Positions 22,959-34,309 of a DNA stretch of 64,000 nt are shown in pieces; position 1 is the stretch's first letter; each line of letters starts with the position of its first letter. The DNA comes from Chara braunii (taxonomy: Eukaryota > Streptophyta > Charophyceae > Charales > Characeae), in assembly GCA_003427395.1 (NCBI GenBank), contig BFEA01000435.1, positions 354,281-418,280 on the forward strand. The letters run 5' to 3'. The position numbers and the translations under genes were made by a program. Under the pieces are notes generated by a model. That model was not told where the DNA came from and searched no databases. It saw nothing but the letters and a program-made list of their open reading frames with translations.

Positions 22959-24395
22959 ATGTTTGGATCCCGACGAACTTCGCTTTTCCACAATGCCTTC
23001 GAACCGACTGTGTGTTTCTTTACTCCCCTTCGTCGGACCCCCACCTTCACCAGACCTTGTACGTGCGTGTGGACCTCCGTTGCATCTCGGGTTCCGGTAA
23101 CCGCACAAGTGCGGATTCATATTGCTCTGTCGTTTTTTCTCGAGGCCTCATGCGACAACGACCCGGGTCCGCCCGTGCCCAGACGACTCGTTTCGTCCGC
23201 GCTCGGATGTGGGCGGACTTCGCCTTCTCAACCAGCCTGTCAACTAAGTGCAGCCTGTCTCTTTCGGTCGCCCCCTCCAGAAGTTCGGATCCCGGCGAAC
23301 TTCGCATTTCGGGTGATGCGTGGGTGTGTCAAAGGCCGCTGTGTGGTTCGTCGAGTTGCGTGAGGAAGTGACTGCAGTCCAAGTAATTCACGGACCAGCA
23401 TATGGATCCGTTCTTTGTCTACTCGCATTCTAAGTCCTCCCCCATCCGAGCTTCAAAGAAACTCGGTGCGTCACTGACCCGCACACACGTGTGCGGGAAG
23501 GCTTTCGTCCCGACGTGGTTGTCGCGCAACCGCCTTCAAGATGTGCCAAACAGTCGTTCGTTGCCGTCGCGAATGGCCAACTACACTCTTAGGGACCTTC
23601 TTGTTGGATCGAGGTCTGTTTCGAGCAGAGTTTCGCACTCCACAAACAGAACACCCCCCCCGGATCCCGCAGGTTATGAGTTGTTCAAGCATTCTTTCGG
23701 GATGCTCATTCGCAACTGTGGTCGGTTCGATGGACCTTCTTGTTTGATGTGGGTCTGTTTCGAGCGGAGTTTCGCGCCTCGCGAACGGAACTGCCCTCCA
23801 ACACGTTTTTTCGCGTTATGGCATTTGCACACTGTCTGCCAGTCAGTTGATTCCCAATGATGCACAATCACCGTGCACAATTGCCAACCATTATGATGCT
23901 TGTAAGATAGGAAGTTCGCCGACATCCGAACTACGCGAACACGTCTTTCTCTATCGGAACTTCATGCACCATCTGCCTCGCATTCTGGTGGAACAAGGTC
24001 GGACCCTGTCACAATGCCCCATCAACATTTGCTGAAATCCGCCGGAATCCGGACATCGCTCATGATACATGTTCTCCTATGGTAGAGCGATCTTCTATAG
24101 TTACCACATGTCCCAGCAATCTCTCGGCCTGGAATATTCAAGTCGAGAAGAACAAAGGAGGTCCGCAATATGAGAAACGTGCGCAATCTTGACCTCTGAT
24201 GGACGAAGTTCGCCGGAATCCGAACTTCTAACATATGCTATAAGGAGTTCTAAAGCTGCCCGTTTGCGTGCTAACTGTCAACAACCACCATTCCCCTATA
24301 CGTTGTTCGCTCGCCGCCAGTGCACCTGCTTTTCCCTTTGCGGTGTTTTGCTTTTCTATTTGCCTGGCTTGTAGTCCGCCGGTATCCGTAAGTTC
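22959..24395. repeat. Dispersed 24-bp palindromic motif, cluster C
   Basis: Copies near 22959 (minus), 23199 (minus), 23280-23303 (minus, perfect arms), 23431 (plus), 23911-23934 (plus), 24034-24057 (plus), 24205-24228 (plus, perfect arms GAAGTTCG/CGAACTTC) and 24371 (plus, one extra base). Orientation switches between 23303 and 23431. No gene is supported between the coding fragment ending at 22784 and about 24408. Confidence 0.88.
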
Positions 24396-24407
24396 CCCAT
24401 TTGCTCA

Positions 24408-25355
24408 TTGTTGGCGGTGTTGTTTGCTTTCGAATGCATCCTCCGCTACGTCTGGTGCAGACACAATGCCTACTTCAAGGTCGATTGGTGCTTCGCCGAA
24501 GATGACGAGCCCATGAAACCTCCTTGCGGTCTTGTCATCTTCGTGGAAGATAGAAAAGGACGAAGCGTGCTCGGATCGGTCAAGGGATGGCAGGCATCGA
24601 AAAAACACGACAAGCAGTGCTACCTGATGCATGTTGTTTACAATTCGAAGGGCGACGTTCTGGCAGGTGCGAAAGGGGCGATTCTTTCGTGGGATCTGTT
24701 CCAGGGTTTGGTGGGGGGGCTTTAAAGACCCCTTTCTACACTGAAGTCGCGGAGGGAGGTCTTGTTTCGGCCAGGGAGTTTTTTTACGAGGTCGAGAAGA
24801 GCGACTTCGACCTCGACGATCCCTGCCAAGTTTCGAGAGACCTGGAAGTGTCGCTTCCTGTGCAAATGTGCTCCAGGTTCGTTTCTAGTGGGACTCCACC
24901 GAAGGCGAGGAAATGGGTTCCGATGGTTCAGTACAGCCCCAGCAGGGTGAGGAACGCGGTCGCTTCGATGACAGCGAGGAGGAAGAAGAGGAGGACACGC
25001 GAATTTCGCCGCATAGACTCAGGGATCACGGGACGCTGAGAATTCTGGGGGCTGAGAGAGGGGCAACGGTCATCGAGCAACCGTCGACGTCGGGTGCCGG
25101 TCAAGACTTGGGGTCGGAGGATAGGATAGTTGGCGTCGTTTCCAGCGGGAAGGGAGGGGAACAGCAGTCTACACAAAAGAGAAGGGGAGGTTTTGAGGGG
25201 GAGGCGTCGGTAGCTAAAAAGAAGCAGAAGACAAAGATCCCACAACAGTCAGGGGGGAAAAGGAAGGGAGTTGAGGGGCATGTCGACACATCGAGTCAAA
25301 AGCGCCCGGCCTTGGCTCAGAAGCCACCCAGTCGGCCCCTGTCCAGCCCAGAGGT
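24408..25355 (+). pseudogene. N-terminal region of ParB-like element protein
   Basis: Decayed coding sequence in three successive frames. The first has 'CGLVIFVEDRKGRSVLGSVKGW' and 'QCYLMHVVYNSKGDVLAGAKG'. A shift at the G7 run (about 24711-24717) leads to 'TPFYTEVAEGGLVSAREFFYEVE'. A later shift near 24940 leads to an acidic, then Lys/Gln/Ser-rich disordered part with a nuclear-signal-like 'AKKKQKTK'. A further one-base shift near 25350 joins the ParB-like domain. I recognise no domain in this part. The start is uncertain; a candidate ATG at 24467 is in another frame. Confidence 0.5.
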
Positions 25356-26632
25356 GTCATCGACATTGACGCGGCATACTTCCTAGAATGGAAAAACGGC
25401 GTGCGAACAAAGCGGGAGTTCGCCATTAACCCGTCGCAAGTCATCGACATCGGCGAGTGGGAGGCGGCATACAACCAGCGTTCCTTGGATCCCGTGCAAA
25501 TACAGGTCATTATTGACGCAATGACGACGGCCTACTCTCAGACCGAGAAGACTTACGAGCTGCCGACACTAAAGCTCGCGCCTCTCGGGCTGGCTAAACC
25601 GACGTCCGAGGTGCGGGCGGATCGTCCGAAGTCGGAGGACTGGAAGGACGAGCTGGCAGGGCAATACTACTACTATGCTGTGGCGGGCCAGCATAACGCG
25701 GCTGCGGCCAGGGCGTTGCTTGGCACCGATGTGGCGGTGAGGTACAACTTCGAGCGCTGGCCTTCACGAATGGTGTACTTCTCGGACGAGGACTTTGAGG
25801 GGTACTTTCTGGTCAGCGCCGAGGATAACAAGAAAGACCTGAAGGCCCCTCCGGGACAGCTGAAACTCTCCATGAGAGACATTCGGTGGTGTTGAAAGGA
25901 ATTAGGTTACCCGAAAGCTGTTATGGGTAACCCCAGCGGGAAACAGGCGCAGGTGGAGGCATGGCGAAGATTTTGTGCGGAGGCGCTCCACAGGACGCCG
26001 TACAATCACTTGTGGACTCTCGACAATGACAAGACCGAACAAGGAATCAAGAAACAGAACGCTGCCTTTCGATCTTATTTCCCGCTCGCGATGGCAGGTA
26101 AAAGCGCATGGGAAACTGGGATGGAATTTTTCGAGAGATGGGAAACCGGCAGACTGCTGGCGCCAGAAGGAGCGAAGTGGATCGCGAAGAAGAAGAAGGT
26201 GCAGGGCCTCAAGCCAAGTGTGAGCCACATCGACAACGAGAAGGACGGGCGAAAGGTAGTCGTGTACAATGTCCCCGTCGAAGGGCCACAAAAGAAAGGC
26301 GAGAAGGAAAAAGAGTCAGGCGACTGGTTCCTCCAGGTCACCGAGCCGGATCTGCACTGTTGGAAGAGCATGGAGGCCCTTACCGACAATGAGAAATGCT
26401 GGTTGTTGAAGAAGGTTCTCAACTGCAAGATGGTCTGGGTGCACACAGGGTCCTCCGCGTTGGCGAAGCAAGGGAAGTTGGGGATGCACGAGGCAGTGCA
26501 ACTGATGAAGTGCGATCGCATATTGGTGCGGTTGTGGAACTACTACCAGTTCAAGCATGAAAACCGGTCAGACAGTGACTGGACCAGTAAGTACCCCTTC
26601 CTGAAAAACGAGAGGCAATTTTGGCAAAGTTC
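25356..26632 (+). pseudogene. ParB/sulfiredoxin-like domain protein, element-encoded
   Basis: One frame interrupted by a single TGA (25893-25895). The first part fits the ParB N-terminal (Srx-like) fold: 'AINPSQVIDI' as the first strand, a helix with 'AAYNQRSLDPVQIQVIIDAM', a 'LKLAPLGLA' strand, and 'YAVAGQHNAAAARALLG' in place of the ParB G-x-H-R-x-x-A box. The usual Arg is Asn here, so NTP binding or hydrolysis may differ. The second part ('TPYNHLWTLDNDKTEQGIKKQN', 'YFPLAMAGKSAW', 'FFERWETGRLLAPEGAKW') is helical and unknown. The ParB link is by motif reading, not a search. The frame shifts near 26630 into the next part. A Ulp1-type protease lies 5 kb downstream on the same strand. Confidence 0.55.
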
Positions 26633-28816
26633 GAAGGGCAGGGGCTGGATGCAGCGTTGTGGGCCGGGAGCAGGAAGCTTGTCAACGACTCCTCCTTGTT
26701 CAAGGACTGTCCGCCCTACATGGGTTGCGAGGACGAGAAGTCGATCAAGGGGGCAGAAAAGCTAGTCCAAAACAAGAAGTTGCCCATCGACTAGAAGAGC
26801 AAGGTCCTCTCCGTGTTGACCGCCAGCAGGTCGAAAAGCATGGAAGTCGCGCTGGCCGAATGGATGGTGCACATTCTGTGGAACGACTCAAAGGACGTCA
26901 CATCTATTGCCCCGTTCGGCATCGACCCTCTGGATGCGCAGATGAAGGCCGTGGAGTTGGAGAGGGCGGTCGGAATCACGAAATGCAACACGTGCGTTCT
27001 CGACTTGTGCGAACCGGTGGACATCAAACAGTGGACAGCTAAAGTCTTCGAGAGTTTGAATGCCCTCCTGGAGCACTTGTTCCCCTCGCACTGGACAGTA
27101 GTCGCGTTTGCCCCGCGTGAGCACGACTACTACTTCATGACCAACCTGCACCATCTGTCCGTCGTGAAGGCAAGGGCCGGGAAGTGGGTGAGGAGGACGC
27201 AGCAGAAGAAAAGTTTCGGTGTCGGCCACAACTTGTACTCCTTGGACGAACGCATGTACATCCTTTTCAAAGGCGACGACTTGCGGGAGAACACATCTGT
27301 TGTCTACGACGCAAGGTTGGCGGCGGGTGATGCCGCCGATGTGGGGGCAAATCAGAAAGTGACTCCCACTGAGATATCCGAGATGTAGTTCGACGCTTGT
27401 GAATGGCCCGTCGTGATACATGGGCGTGATCCCGTGGTGTACAAGGGCCATGAGCGGAACCCCATGCAATTCGCCCATCTGCTGTAATTCCTTTGCAAAA
27501 AGGGGGAGGGCATCATGTTCCTCGGGAAAGCGCACGCACAAGTCGTGTGGGAGGTTTTGAAGGGTGGTCGCAATGTCATCTCGTTGGACGGGAATTCGGA
27601 GTGGTTGCAATTCACGTTGGATTTCCTGAAAACCGCGGTCAACTCGGAAGCATACCGCTGCGAGTTCATTACGAAGAGTGAGAAGTCGAGACGCGTTTGG
27701 GATCCTTCGACGGACATGTGGTTCAAGCTAAGTGCCCGGAAAAGGAACAGGATCTAAGAGTTCCTCTTCCTGGAAAAGCGGCCTGCGAGAAGCACCGACA
27801 TCGAGTACATGCGCCGCAAGGAACACATGTTGGCGCTGCTAGACAACTATCACGGCGCCACGCGCCTGATTGCGAAGAACTTGCAGGACCGACTAGAGTT
27901 ATTGTACTTTGTCGAATCCGAGCCGGTCCTGAGGCTCGAGAGTTACGGTGCCTTGATCGACGCCGACGAAGAGTCCCTCACCGGTGTTCTCTTCGACACC
28001 GGTGCACATGAGGAGGATAGCAACACCGAGGAAATTGACATCAACTACCGCCTTGCTCCGGTGCTCCCATCCCCGGCCTCCTCGTCGGCGAGTCCCTCAA
28101 CAAACCAGCCCGCACAAGCGACGCCCGTGTGGAGGACCCTTAGTACGTTGTTGGCGAGATTGACACCTCGGCCTGCTGCGCCTCCTCCTCTGCGTCCAGG
28201 GTGTCAAGTCCCCCTGCAACATCCTTCTCGGAAGGATGAGAACATCCACTTCGAAGGGCACGACCACACGCGTTCGACGGAGGCAGACTGGGGTCATGAC
28301 ATGATTTGGCACCCAGGGACGATCTAGCCCGCAATTCGGAAGGGGGAGTGGGTCATGGCCATAGTCGACACTGACGGGGAATGGAAGCCGTCCGAGCGCC
28401 TGGCCAAGTCCGACTACTTGGATATCGCGAGGAGTGTTGTGCTGGACAAAGTGACGTCAGAGAACAGCAACTTGCAGCCCGCCGACCCGGCCATCATTGC
28501 CACTGCTGATCGCTTGTTTCGGAAACTTCACGACAAGCAGTGGTTGGAACTCTCTGACTATTGGTACGACCTCGAGACGAGCCCTTCGAAGAAAAAGGTG
28601 AACTGGAAAGTACCCCCGTTGACAGGGACCCAGGGTAGTGTGGGAGGAGGACCTCTGAGCCCCCCCGGGGCCGGAGGGGGGGGAGGCAGTGGCCACGAGG
28701 AAGGAGGTGGCGGAGGCAGTGGCCATACGAAATCAGGGGAAGCGCGCCGGCATCATCGCCTGCCCCTGGCGGTCAGGGCAGGATCGCGCACAGCGGCGTG
28801 GGGGAAGGGGGGGTGA
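26633..28816 (+). pseudogene. Long unknown region of the ParB-like element, methyltransferase-like in places
   Basis: Remains in one frame for 2.2 kb with only five stops (TAG about 26792, TAG 27386, TAA about 27485, TAA about 27755, TAG about 28325), so it was a long coding region until recently. Notable blocks are 'LFPSHWTVVAFAPREHDYYF', 'GVGHNLYSLDERMYILFKG' and 'FLGKAHAQVVWEVLKGGRNV' followed by 'ISLDGN'. The last resembles the strand-helix layout of SAM-dependent methyltransferases, but no DPPY-type or PCQ-type catalytic motif is visible, so this is weak. The C-terminal part is Pro/Ser-rich and ends in glycine-rich repeats (GGGGGSGH twice, about 28673-28735). Confidence 0.5.
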
Positions 28817-30101
28817 ACGTCACACACTCCCCAACAGCAGGGAGCAGCAAGTCGGGGAAGTTCGCCCGCATCCGAACTTCGCAGACGGAGGACCCAGTGC
28901 CTGTGGAGGCAGCGAAGTCGGCCGGCATCCGCACTTCGACGACTCAGGAGCAGGCGGCCCTTCCCTCGTGGACTGCTTTCGGCTCCTCCGGTGAAGTAGG
29001 GCGGGGCTCATGTGCAGGGGATTCTGTCTCCGCCGTGAAGGGCAAGTCGGCGGGCATCCCTACCTGGGCGGACGACGTTCAGGCGAGTGTACCGGTCCAG
29101 TGGAGCTCTACAGGAGCACAGGCGTCGGAGATAGGCGCCACCCTGGCTGTGCGGGAGGCGACGCCGCCGGCCCTTGGACAAGGCCGATCTGCGGAGTCAC
29201 AGAGAGAGATTGCTGGTGCAGCGCCGTCCGCCTTCCTTGCGACGAAGTCCGCCGGTATCCGTACTTCGTCGGTGACGTGCCTGCAGTCGGAGGAGGCAAG
29301 GACGGAGGAAGGTGCTACGTCTATTTGTACAGACAACCGCTCCTTGGGATCCGCCTTGATGCGGCTGCAAGGAGCCGAGTGGCGTGAGACTGGCGGGGGG
29401 GAAGAATGGGTGGAAGTCGAGGGCGGCGAAGAAGGGGGAGAATGGGAGGAGGGGGGAGAAGGAGACGAAGGGCGAGAGAAGGAGTTGATTACATTGCGCG
29501 ACGGGGAAGACGGTGAAGAAGGAGGACTCAGTATTACAGACGAGGAAAGGGTGGATATCGGAGACGAGGATGTCTGTGGGGAGACATTATGATTCGTTCG
29601 GTCTAGTGTACGCCAGACCAGGTGAAGGTGATATCGACGACGACGCGACGGCGATGGAGATGGAGACGCAGGTGGTTAGTGGCCTTTCCGTGGACCACGA
29701 AGAATATGACGCCCACCACCTGGCCACGGCGGTGCATCCCCCTGACGGGTGCGACGAGGCTATCATGACAGTGAGCCCGGCGAAAACGACTCGCCGTCTT
29801 AGCGTCAACGAGGTCATCGGTAGCATACTGGGCGACGAGCAAGTTCAAACACTTTCGCCCACCCCGTCAAAAGATGATGCCCTTGTTAGCAACGAAACTT
29901 TCGCGGTCGAGGACCAGGCGCTCATCCAGCCGTGCTTTCCGGTACCCTCGTCACCGCTCACAGGAGGAAGGGTGGGGGGTGCTGGGGGCCGCCAACACGT
30001 CACGTCCCCAAAAAAGTGCAGGGTAGGCACTCCGGCCTTGGCTGTCCTCGCCTTACCAGCGCCCACGTCGCCGACGAAGGAGCGGAAAGAAAAACAAGCT
30101 G
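28798..30101 (+). pseudogene. Acidic, low-complexity linker of the ParB-like/Ulp1 element
   Basis: Two frames overlapping near 29580. The first carries repeated peptides encoded by the 24-bp motif ('GKFARIRTS', 'AKSAGIRTS', 'GKSAGIPT', 'TKSAGIRTS'), then a strongly acidic Glu/Gly stretch (about 29390-29520). The second is rich in Ser, Pro, Asp and Thr, ending in a basic 'TKERKEKQAG' just before a strong splice donor (G|GTAAGC at 30101/30102). It is probably disordered. Several distinct low-complexity parts suggest a flexible region between the ParB-like part and the protease, if they form one protein. Confidence 0.45.
28857..29267 (+). repeat. Dispersed 24-bp palindromic motif, cluster D (inside coding DNA)
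   Basis: Copies at 28857-28880 (perfect arms GAAGTTCG/CGAACTTC), 28914-28937, 29043-29064 (right arm decayed) and 29244-29267. All are plus orientation and all read in the same codon phase, so each encodes a Lys-[SF]-Ala-[GR]-Ile-[RP]-Thr type peptide. Confidence 0.88.
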
Positions 30102-31178
30102 GTAAGCATTGACGATCGTTGCGATGTCAGCACTCCCGCGTTTCGGGATTGTCGACGCTATCTATCAACCCCCTTGTCAGTTTATGCCCCACGTTAGATG
30201 GACAAAATTCCGCTTCACTTGTCAGCGAGGACCAATTGGCCTCTTGTTCTTTAACACACCGTCATGCTTTATTCTGTGACTGCTCATCCGCTGCTCATTC
30301 CGCTTCACAAGTCCTCTATCGCCGTCTCGACTTTCTATCTCTGGCCGACACCTGTAGTGCGGATACCGGCGGACTACAAGATAGACCGTCTGATAAACGT
30401 ATTTCGCAGCGACGAGCTTGTGTGCATTCGCATATAAAACGACGAGCGCAGTCCAGCCCGAGAACCCTGCACATGACGACGAAAGACCACATCACGCCAA
30501 ACAAGAGGAATGTTTACAAATGCCGAAGTTTGGATTCCGGCGGACTTGCAGCTACAACCAGCAGGTCAGGTCGCAGAACTAGGTTTGGTCCTGACACTAG
30601 AACTGCGGAAACCGCCGGATTAACGGTAATACGGAAGGTCTGTTCTGAAGTTCGCCGGCATCCAAACTACAAGTGCCGGCGCGAGGTGGAGCACACGCCG
30701 TTGGTCGGTGTTTGCGAACTGGGGCTGCAAGTCCGCTGTAATCCGCACATCGGCAAATGTCGACTTTCCACCTCGCGCCGATACTTCTAGTGCGGATACC
30801 GGCGGACTAGAAAACATACCCTTCGAAGTTCCGGTTTCCTCCGGTCACCGCAGTTCCAGTGTCAGGACCAACCCCGACTGGTCGATGTCTGCTAGTTGTA
30901 GCTGCAAGTCCGCCGAAATCCGAACTTCAGCATTGGTAGGCATTCCTCTTCTTTGGCCTGATGTGGTCTTCGTCGTCATGTGTTGGGGTCTCGGGCTCGA
31001 CAACGCTCGTCGTTTTATGTCTGAATGCACGCATGCTTGTTGCTGCAAAATACGAGTTCGCTAGTTGGAGAAGTCCATCATCTTGTGGGCTACATTATCT
31101 TTCACATTATCATTTTCGTCGAACTCCTCCTGGGAATCATATATTCATTTCGGGTTTTATCTTAACTATGTTTTACAG
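30102..31178 (+). other. Candidate 1,077-bp intron carrying palindromic motifs
   Basis: Starts G|GTAAGC after the linker ORF, whose reading would stop four codons later, and ends CTATGTTTTACAG|GG, a good pyrimidine-rich acceptor. Downstream sequence runs toward the Ulp1 domain. It holds at least six copies of the 24-bp motif and no supported gene. Confidence 0.45.
30354..30928. repeat. Dispersed 24-bp palindromic motif, cluster E
   Basis: Copies at 30354-30377 (minus; arms GTAGTGCG/CGGACTAC), 30525-30548 (minus), 30647-30670 (plus), 30728-30751 (plus), 30787-30810 (minus; arms CTAGTGCG/CGGACTAG) and 30905-30928 (plus). The first and fifth share an internal sequence but swap the outermost pair from G/C to C/G. 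Confidence 0.88.
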
Positions 31179-32256
31179 GGGTCCGGTCGTCTCGAAAAAG
31201 GAGTTTCTCGAAATATCCAGCACGTGTATTGCAGAAACTTCCGAGATTCACGACAAGAAACAAGAATATGTTAAAGGCATCAGGGGTTGATGTCGAGATT
31301 GGAGAGAAGGAGCATGCCTTAGCCATTGACGAATGTCTTTCCCTTCTACCTGCGGAGAAGGGGATATATCCACGATCTGTGACTAGGGGTTAGGCCATGT
31401 ATGAAAAATACTTAGCGACGAGTCGTGTGGTGAACGACAACCTTTAGAACTTCCTTTCTCACTTCCCCGCGTGTGCGTTGGTCGATGATGTGCAGCTCGG
31501 GCCACAGCACCTGCAGCCTGGGAGGGGCATTTCGCTACGGCAATTGTGCCTCAAGTCTCGCGAGTTATGGATGATGTTTCTCGCAGCGTGGTGCCTCCTC
31601 ATCATGTCCTCTCTTCCTTTGCGGATGATAAATTTAGAATCACGGCGAAAGATATGCTCACCGTTTTGCAAGCCAATGGCAAGATCAACGATGAGGTGGT
31701 GAATTTCTACATGGCCCTTTTCGGGTCGACGACATCCGCGACACGTGCACGGCCATCAGGCCTTCGAATCTTCAGCTTCAATTCTTTCTTCTTCAGTATG
31801 CTGCAACTTCGAGGACACACTGGGGTGGAGAGGTGGGCTAAAATTGTAGATCTGCTTCAGTTCGATATGATCTTCGTTCCGGTGCACAAACATAACGATC
31901 ACTGGATCTTCCTTTCCGTTAATTTGAGAGACAATGTCTTTGAAATTTTTGACTTTTTTCCTCGCGTTAAAGCCGATTCCAGTTTCTACCTTAGTGTTTT
32001 CGAGATGATTGTACAGTATTTAGAACGTCATACCTCACATAGCCGGTCGGATAGGAGTTGGAAGACTATGGTCAGAAAAATTGTTGTGAAAGGAGTTCCA
32101 AGGCAAGTGGATGGAGCTAGTTGCGGAGTGTTCATGTTGACATTTGCAACGCGGTTGCAACGTGCTGATCGACCCCCTTTCAAATTCTCGAATAAAGATT
32201 TGTCTGTTATTAGACGACAACTGGCAACATGTCTCTTGGAATCACGTTGTTTTTGA
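31179..32256 (+). pseudogene. Ulp1-type (C48) cysteine protease, element-encoded
   Basis: The C-terminal frame (31546-32256, stop TGA) encodes an Ulp1/SENP-like peptidase. It has 'INDEVVNFYMALF' (the family's W-L-N-D-E-V-I-N-F-Y entry block with W replaced), then His119-Trp120 in 'NDHWIFLSV', Asp136 in 'EIFDFF', and Gln187/Cys193 in 'RQVDGASCGVF' (residues counted from 31546). All four active-site positions are kept. Upstream coding-like sequence (31179-31545) contains two stops and a frame change near 31540, so the N-terminal part is decayed and no clean start is visible. Ulp1-like proteases accompany several eukaryotic DNA transposon groups, and here one follows the ParB-like frames. It is not a host SUMO protease by context, though that is not excluded. 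Confidence 0.75.
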
Positions 32257-32514
32257 CAGTTTTCATTGACTTGTACAGAATTCTTTAAATGTGTGTCATT
32301 CTTGGGCGATTCTATCTGGTAACATAAGACATTATTCAATTGTCTTTCTGAGTTCAACATTGTTTTTTTCATTGGGTCTGTTTCTCGTTGTCTTTGGGAT
32401 GCTCGCTTTTGGTGTGGCAGTGGTACTAGTTTCGTGCAGTTCAACATTGTTTTCTTGTAGTTGGATGACTTTCTCATGTGTGGACTTCGTCACCTGAGTC
32501 GCTTGTCGTGCAGT

Positions 32515-33600
32515 GGAACAACTCGTGTTGCGCTCTATGATTTCTATTGCAAGTGAAACGCACAGGGCACCGACATCGAAAGTTCGGATATCGGCGGACT
32601 ACAGCCTCTTCGCCCCCCCGAAGAGGCTGTACTCCGCCGGCATCCGAACTTTCGATGTCGGTGCCTTATGCGATTCACTTCCTCTGTATGTTGTGTGTGG
32701 AAAGTAAGGCGTGAAATTGGATTGTTGCCCCTTGCTTGTCACGACGGTTTGCAATTTTGCTATTTGAAGGCATCTGTGTTCTCGCGTGTCTTCTAGCCCT
32801 TAAATGACGTTCTCTTAGTCTTTTTTCGTGCAGTGGAACAACTCGTGTTGGGCTCTATGATTATTATTGCATGTACGACAACCTACATAAGACTCTTGTC
32901 GGGGGTGGCGGCAAAGAGGCTGTAGTCCGCCGATATCCGAAATTTCAATGTCGGTGCCTTGTGCCATTCAATTTCTCGGTACGTTGTGTGTAGAAAGTAA
33001 GGCGTTAAATTGGATTGTTGCCCCTTGCTTCTCACGTCGAGGTGGGCGAAGAGGCTGTGCTCCGCCTATATTCGAACTGTCGATGTCTGTGCCTTGTGCG
33101 ATTCACATTCTGTGCATGTTGTATGTTGAAAGTAAGGCATGAAATTGGGTTGCTGCCCCTTGCCTGTCACGTCACATTCTGTGCATGTTGTATGTGGAAA
33201 TGAAGGCATGAAATTGGGTTGCTGCCCCTTGCCTGTCACGTCGGTTTCCAAATTTGCTATTCGAAGGCATGATCGATTAGATTATGTTTCTATGATGGCA
33301 CAGGAACATGCTTCTTAGTCTCTTTTGGTGCCGTGGAACAACTCGTGTTGCGCTCTATGATGTGTATTCCATGTACAACAACTTGCATAAGATCGTTGTC
33401 GGCGGGGCAAATAGGCTGTAGTCCGCCGATATCCGAACTTTCGATGTCGGTGCCTTCTGCGATTCCATTTCTGTGTATGTTGTGTGTCGAAAGTAAGGCG
33501 TGAAATTGGATTGCTGCCCCTTGCTTGTCACGTCGGTTTGCAAGTTTCTTATTTGAAGGCGTTTGTGTTCTCGCATGTCTTTTCGAATTGCTTGCCAATG
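32515..33600. repeat. Imperfect repeats downstream of the protease, with motif cluster F
   Basis: The phrase GTGGAACAACTCGTGTTG recurs near 32514, 32834 and 33333. A 'GGATTGTTGCCCCTTGCTTG' phrase recurs near 32718, 33012, 33150, 33220 and 33508. Single motif arms at 32922-32946, 33058-33081 and 33418-33442 are each embedded in 'AGGCTGTAGTCCGCC...GATGTCGGTGCC'. No gene is supported. Confidence 0.75.
32566..32665. repeat. 100-bp hairpin: 47-bp arms, six-C loop
   Basis: 32566-32612 and 32619-32665 are reverse complements with 44 of 47 positions matching, separated by CCCCCC. Each arm contains one 24-bp motif, so the hairpin is a head-to-head motif pair flanked by shared outer sequence (GGCACCGACATCG). 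Confidence 0.95.
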
Positions 33601-34309
33601 ACGGTGCTCATTCATTTTCACCTGCGCTCGTCTTGTTCTGCTTTTGCACTGCTCTTAGAATTAGTCCACTTGTGGAAATTTTTTATTTGGGTGCATGACA
33701 GTTTTAGACACAGTCGCGGGCGTGAGATTCATCTTGCATTTCCACGTGTCATCCGTGGTGCTGCTTGCGTTTCCGCGTGTCGTGAGTCGCCCCTGCGCCA
33801 TCACGTAATGGCCTCGCTGGGAGCAACTTTATGGGGGCACTGGTTTCTCTGAATTCACCGCAGTGGTCGCCTGCTGTCCAACTGTCTGTTCCGCCCCACT
33901 GCTCGGGTGCACCCATAACTTTTTCCTGTTGGTTGTTCCGCTGCGAGCGCGCGCCTGGCCTATATAGGCACGGGCGTGAGTTTACGCTACATCATTCACA
34001 AGCCATGTGTGAACGTAAGGTTGGGGGTTTAAATCCCTTTTTCCGCTCGTATCACCGTAACGCGGCGCACTATGTGGCACCCATAAGACCAGTGCCCGAC
34101 ATGAAGTCGGCCTGGATTAGGGTAGCCGGCTCGGATGCGGGCCGGCGCACTGTGTGGCACCCGTAAGAGCAGCACGCTACTCTTATGGGGGATTGGGGGA
34201 AGGCTTAATCCCGGAGAAGTAAGCGCGGTAGTTCCGTTCTGCCCTTCCTAAAATCTGCCTACCGGAACTTTCGACGTTCCAACATTCAAACACAACATGT
34301 GATTATCCA
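33601..34309. other. Gene-less stretch with a small hairpin
   Basis: No gene supported. The phrase CGGCGCACTATGTGGCACCC recurs with changes near 34051 and 34142. After the second copy, CCCGTAAGAG and CTCTTATGGG (34159-34188) form a hairpin with one mismatch. Confidence 0.6.

Noticed and set aside
26633-28816. Possible stop-codon reassignment, because a long frame stays open apart from a few TAG and TAA codons, as in some green algae.
   Set aside because: TGA also interrupts related frames (25893, 22338). Where copies can be compared the stops replace Arg, Lys, Trp or Tyr, not Gln, and frameshifts are present too. Ordinary decay explains it better.
34020-34050. T-arm-like GGGTTTAAATCCC, possible tRNA.
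   Set aside because: The loop lacks TTC and no D-arm or acceptor stem pairs around it.
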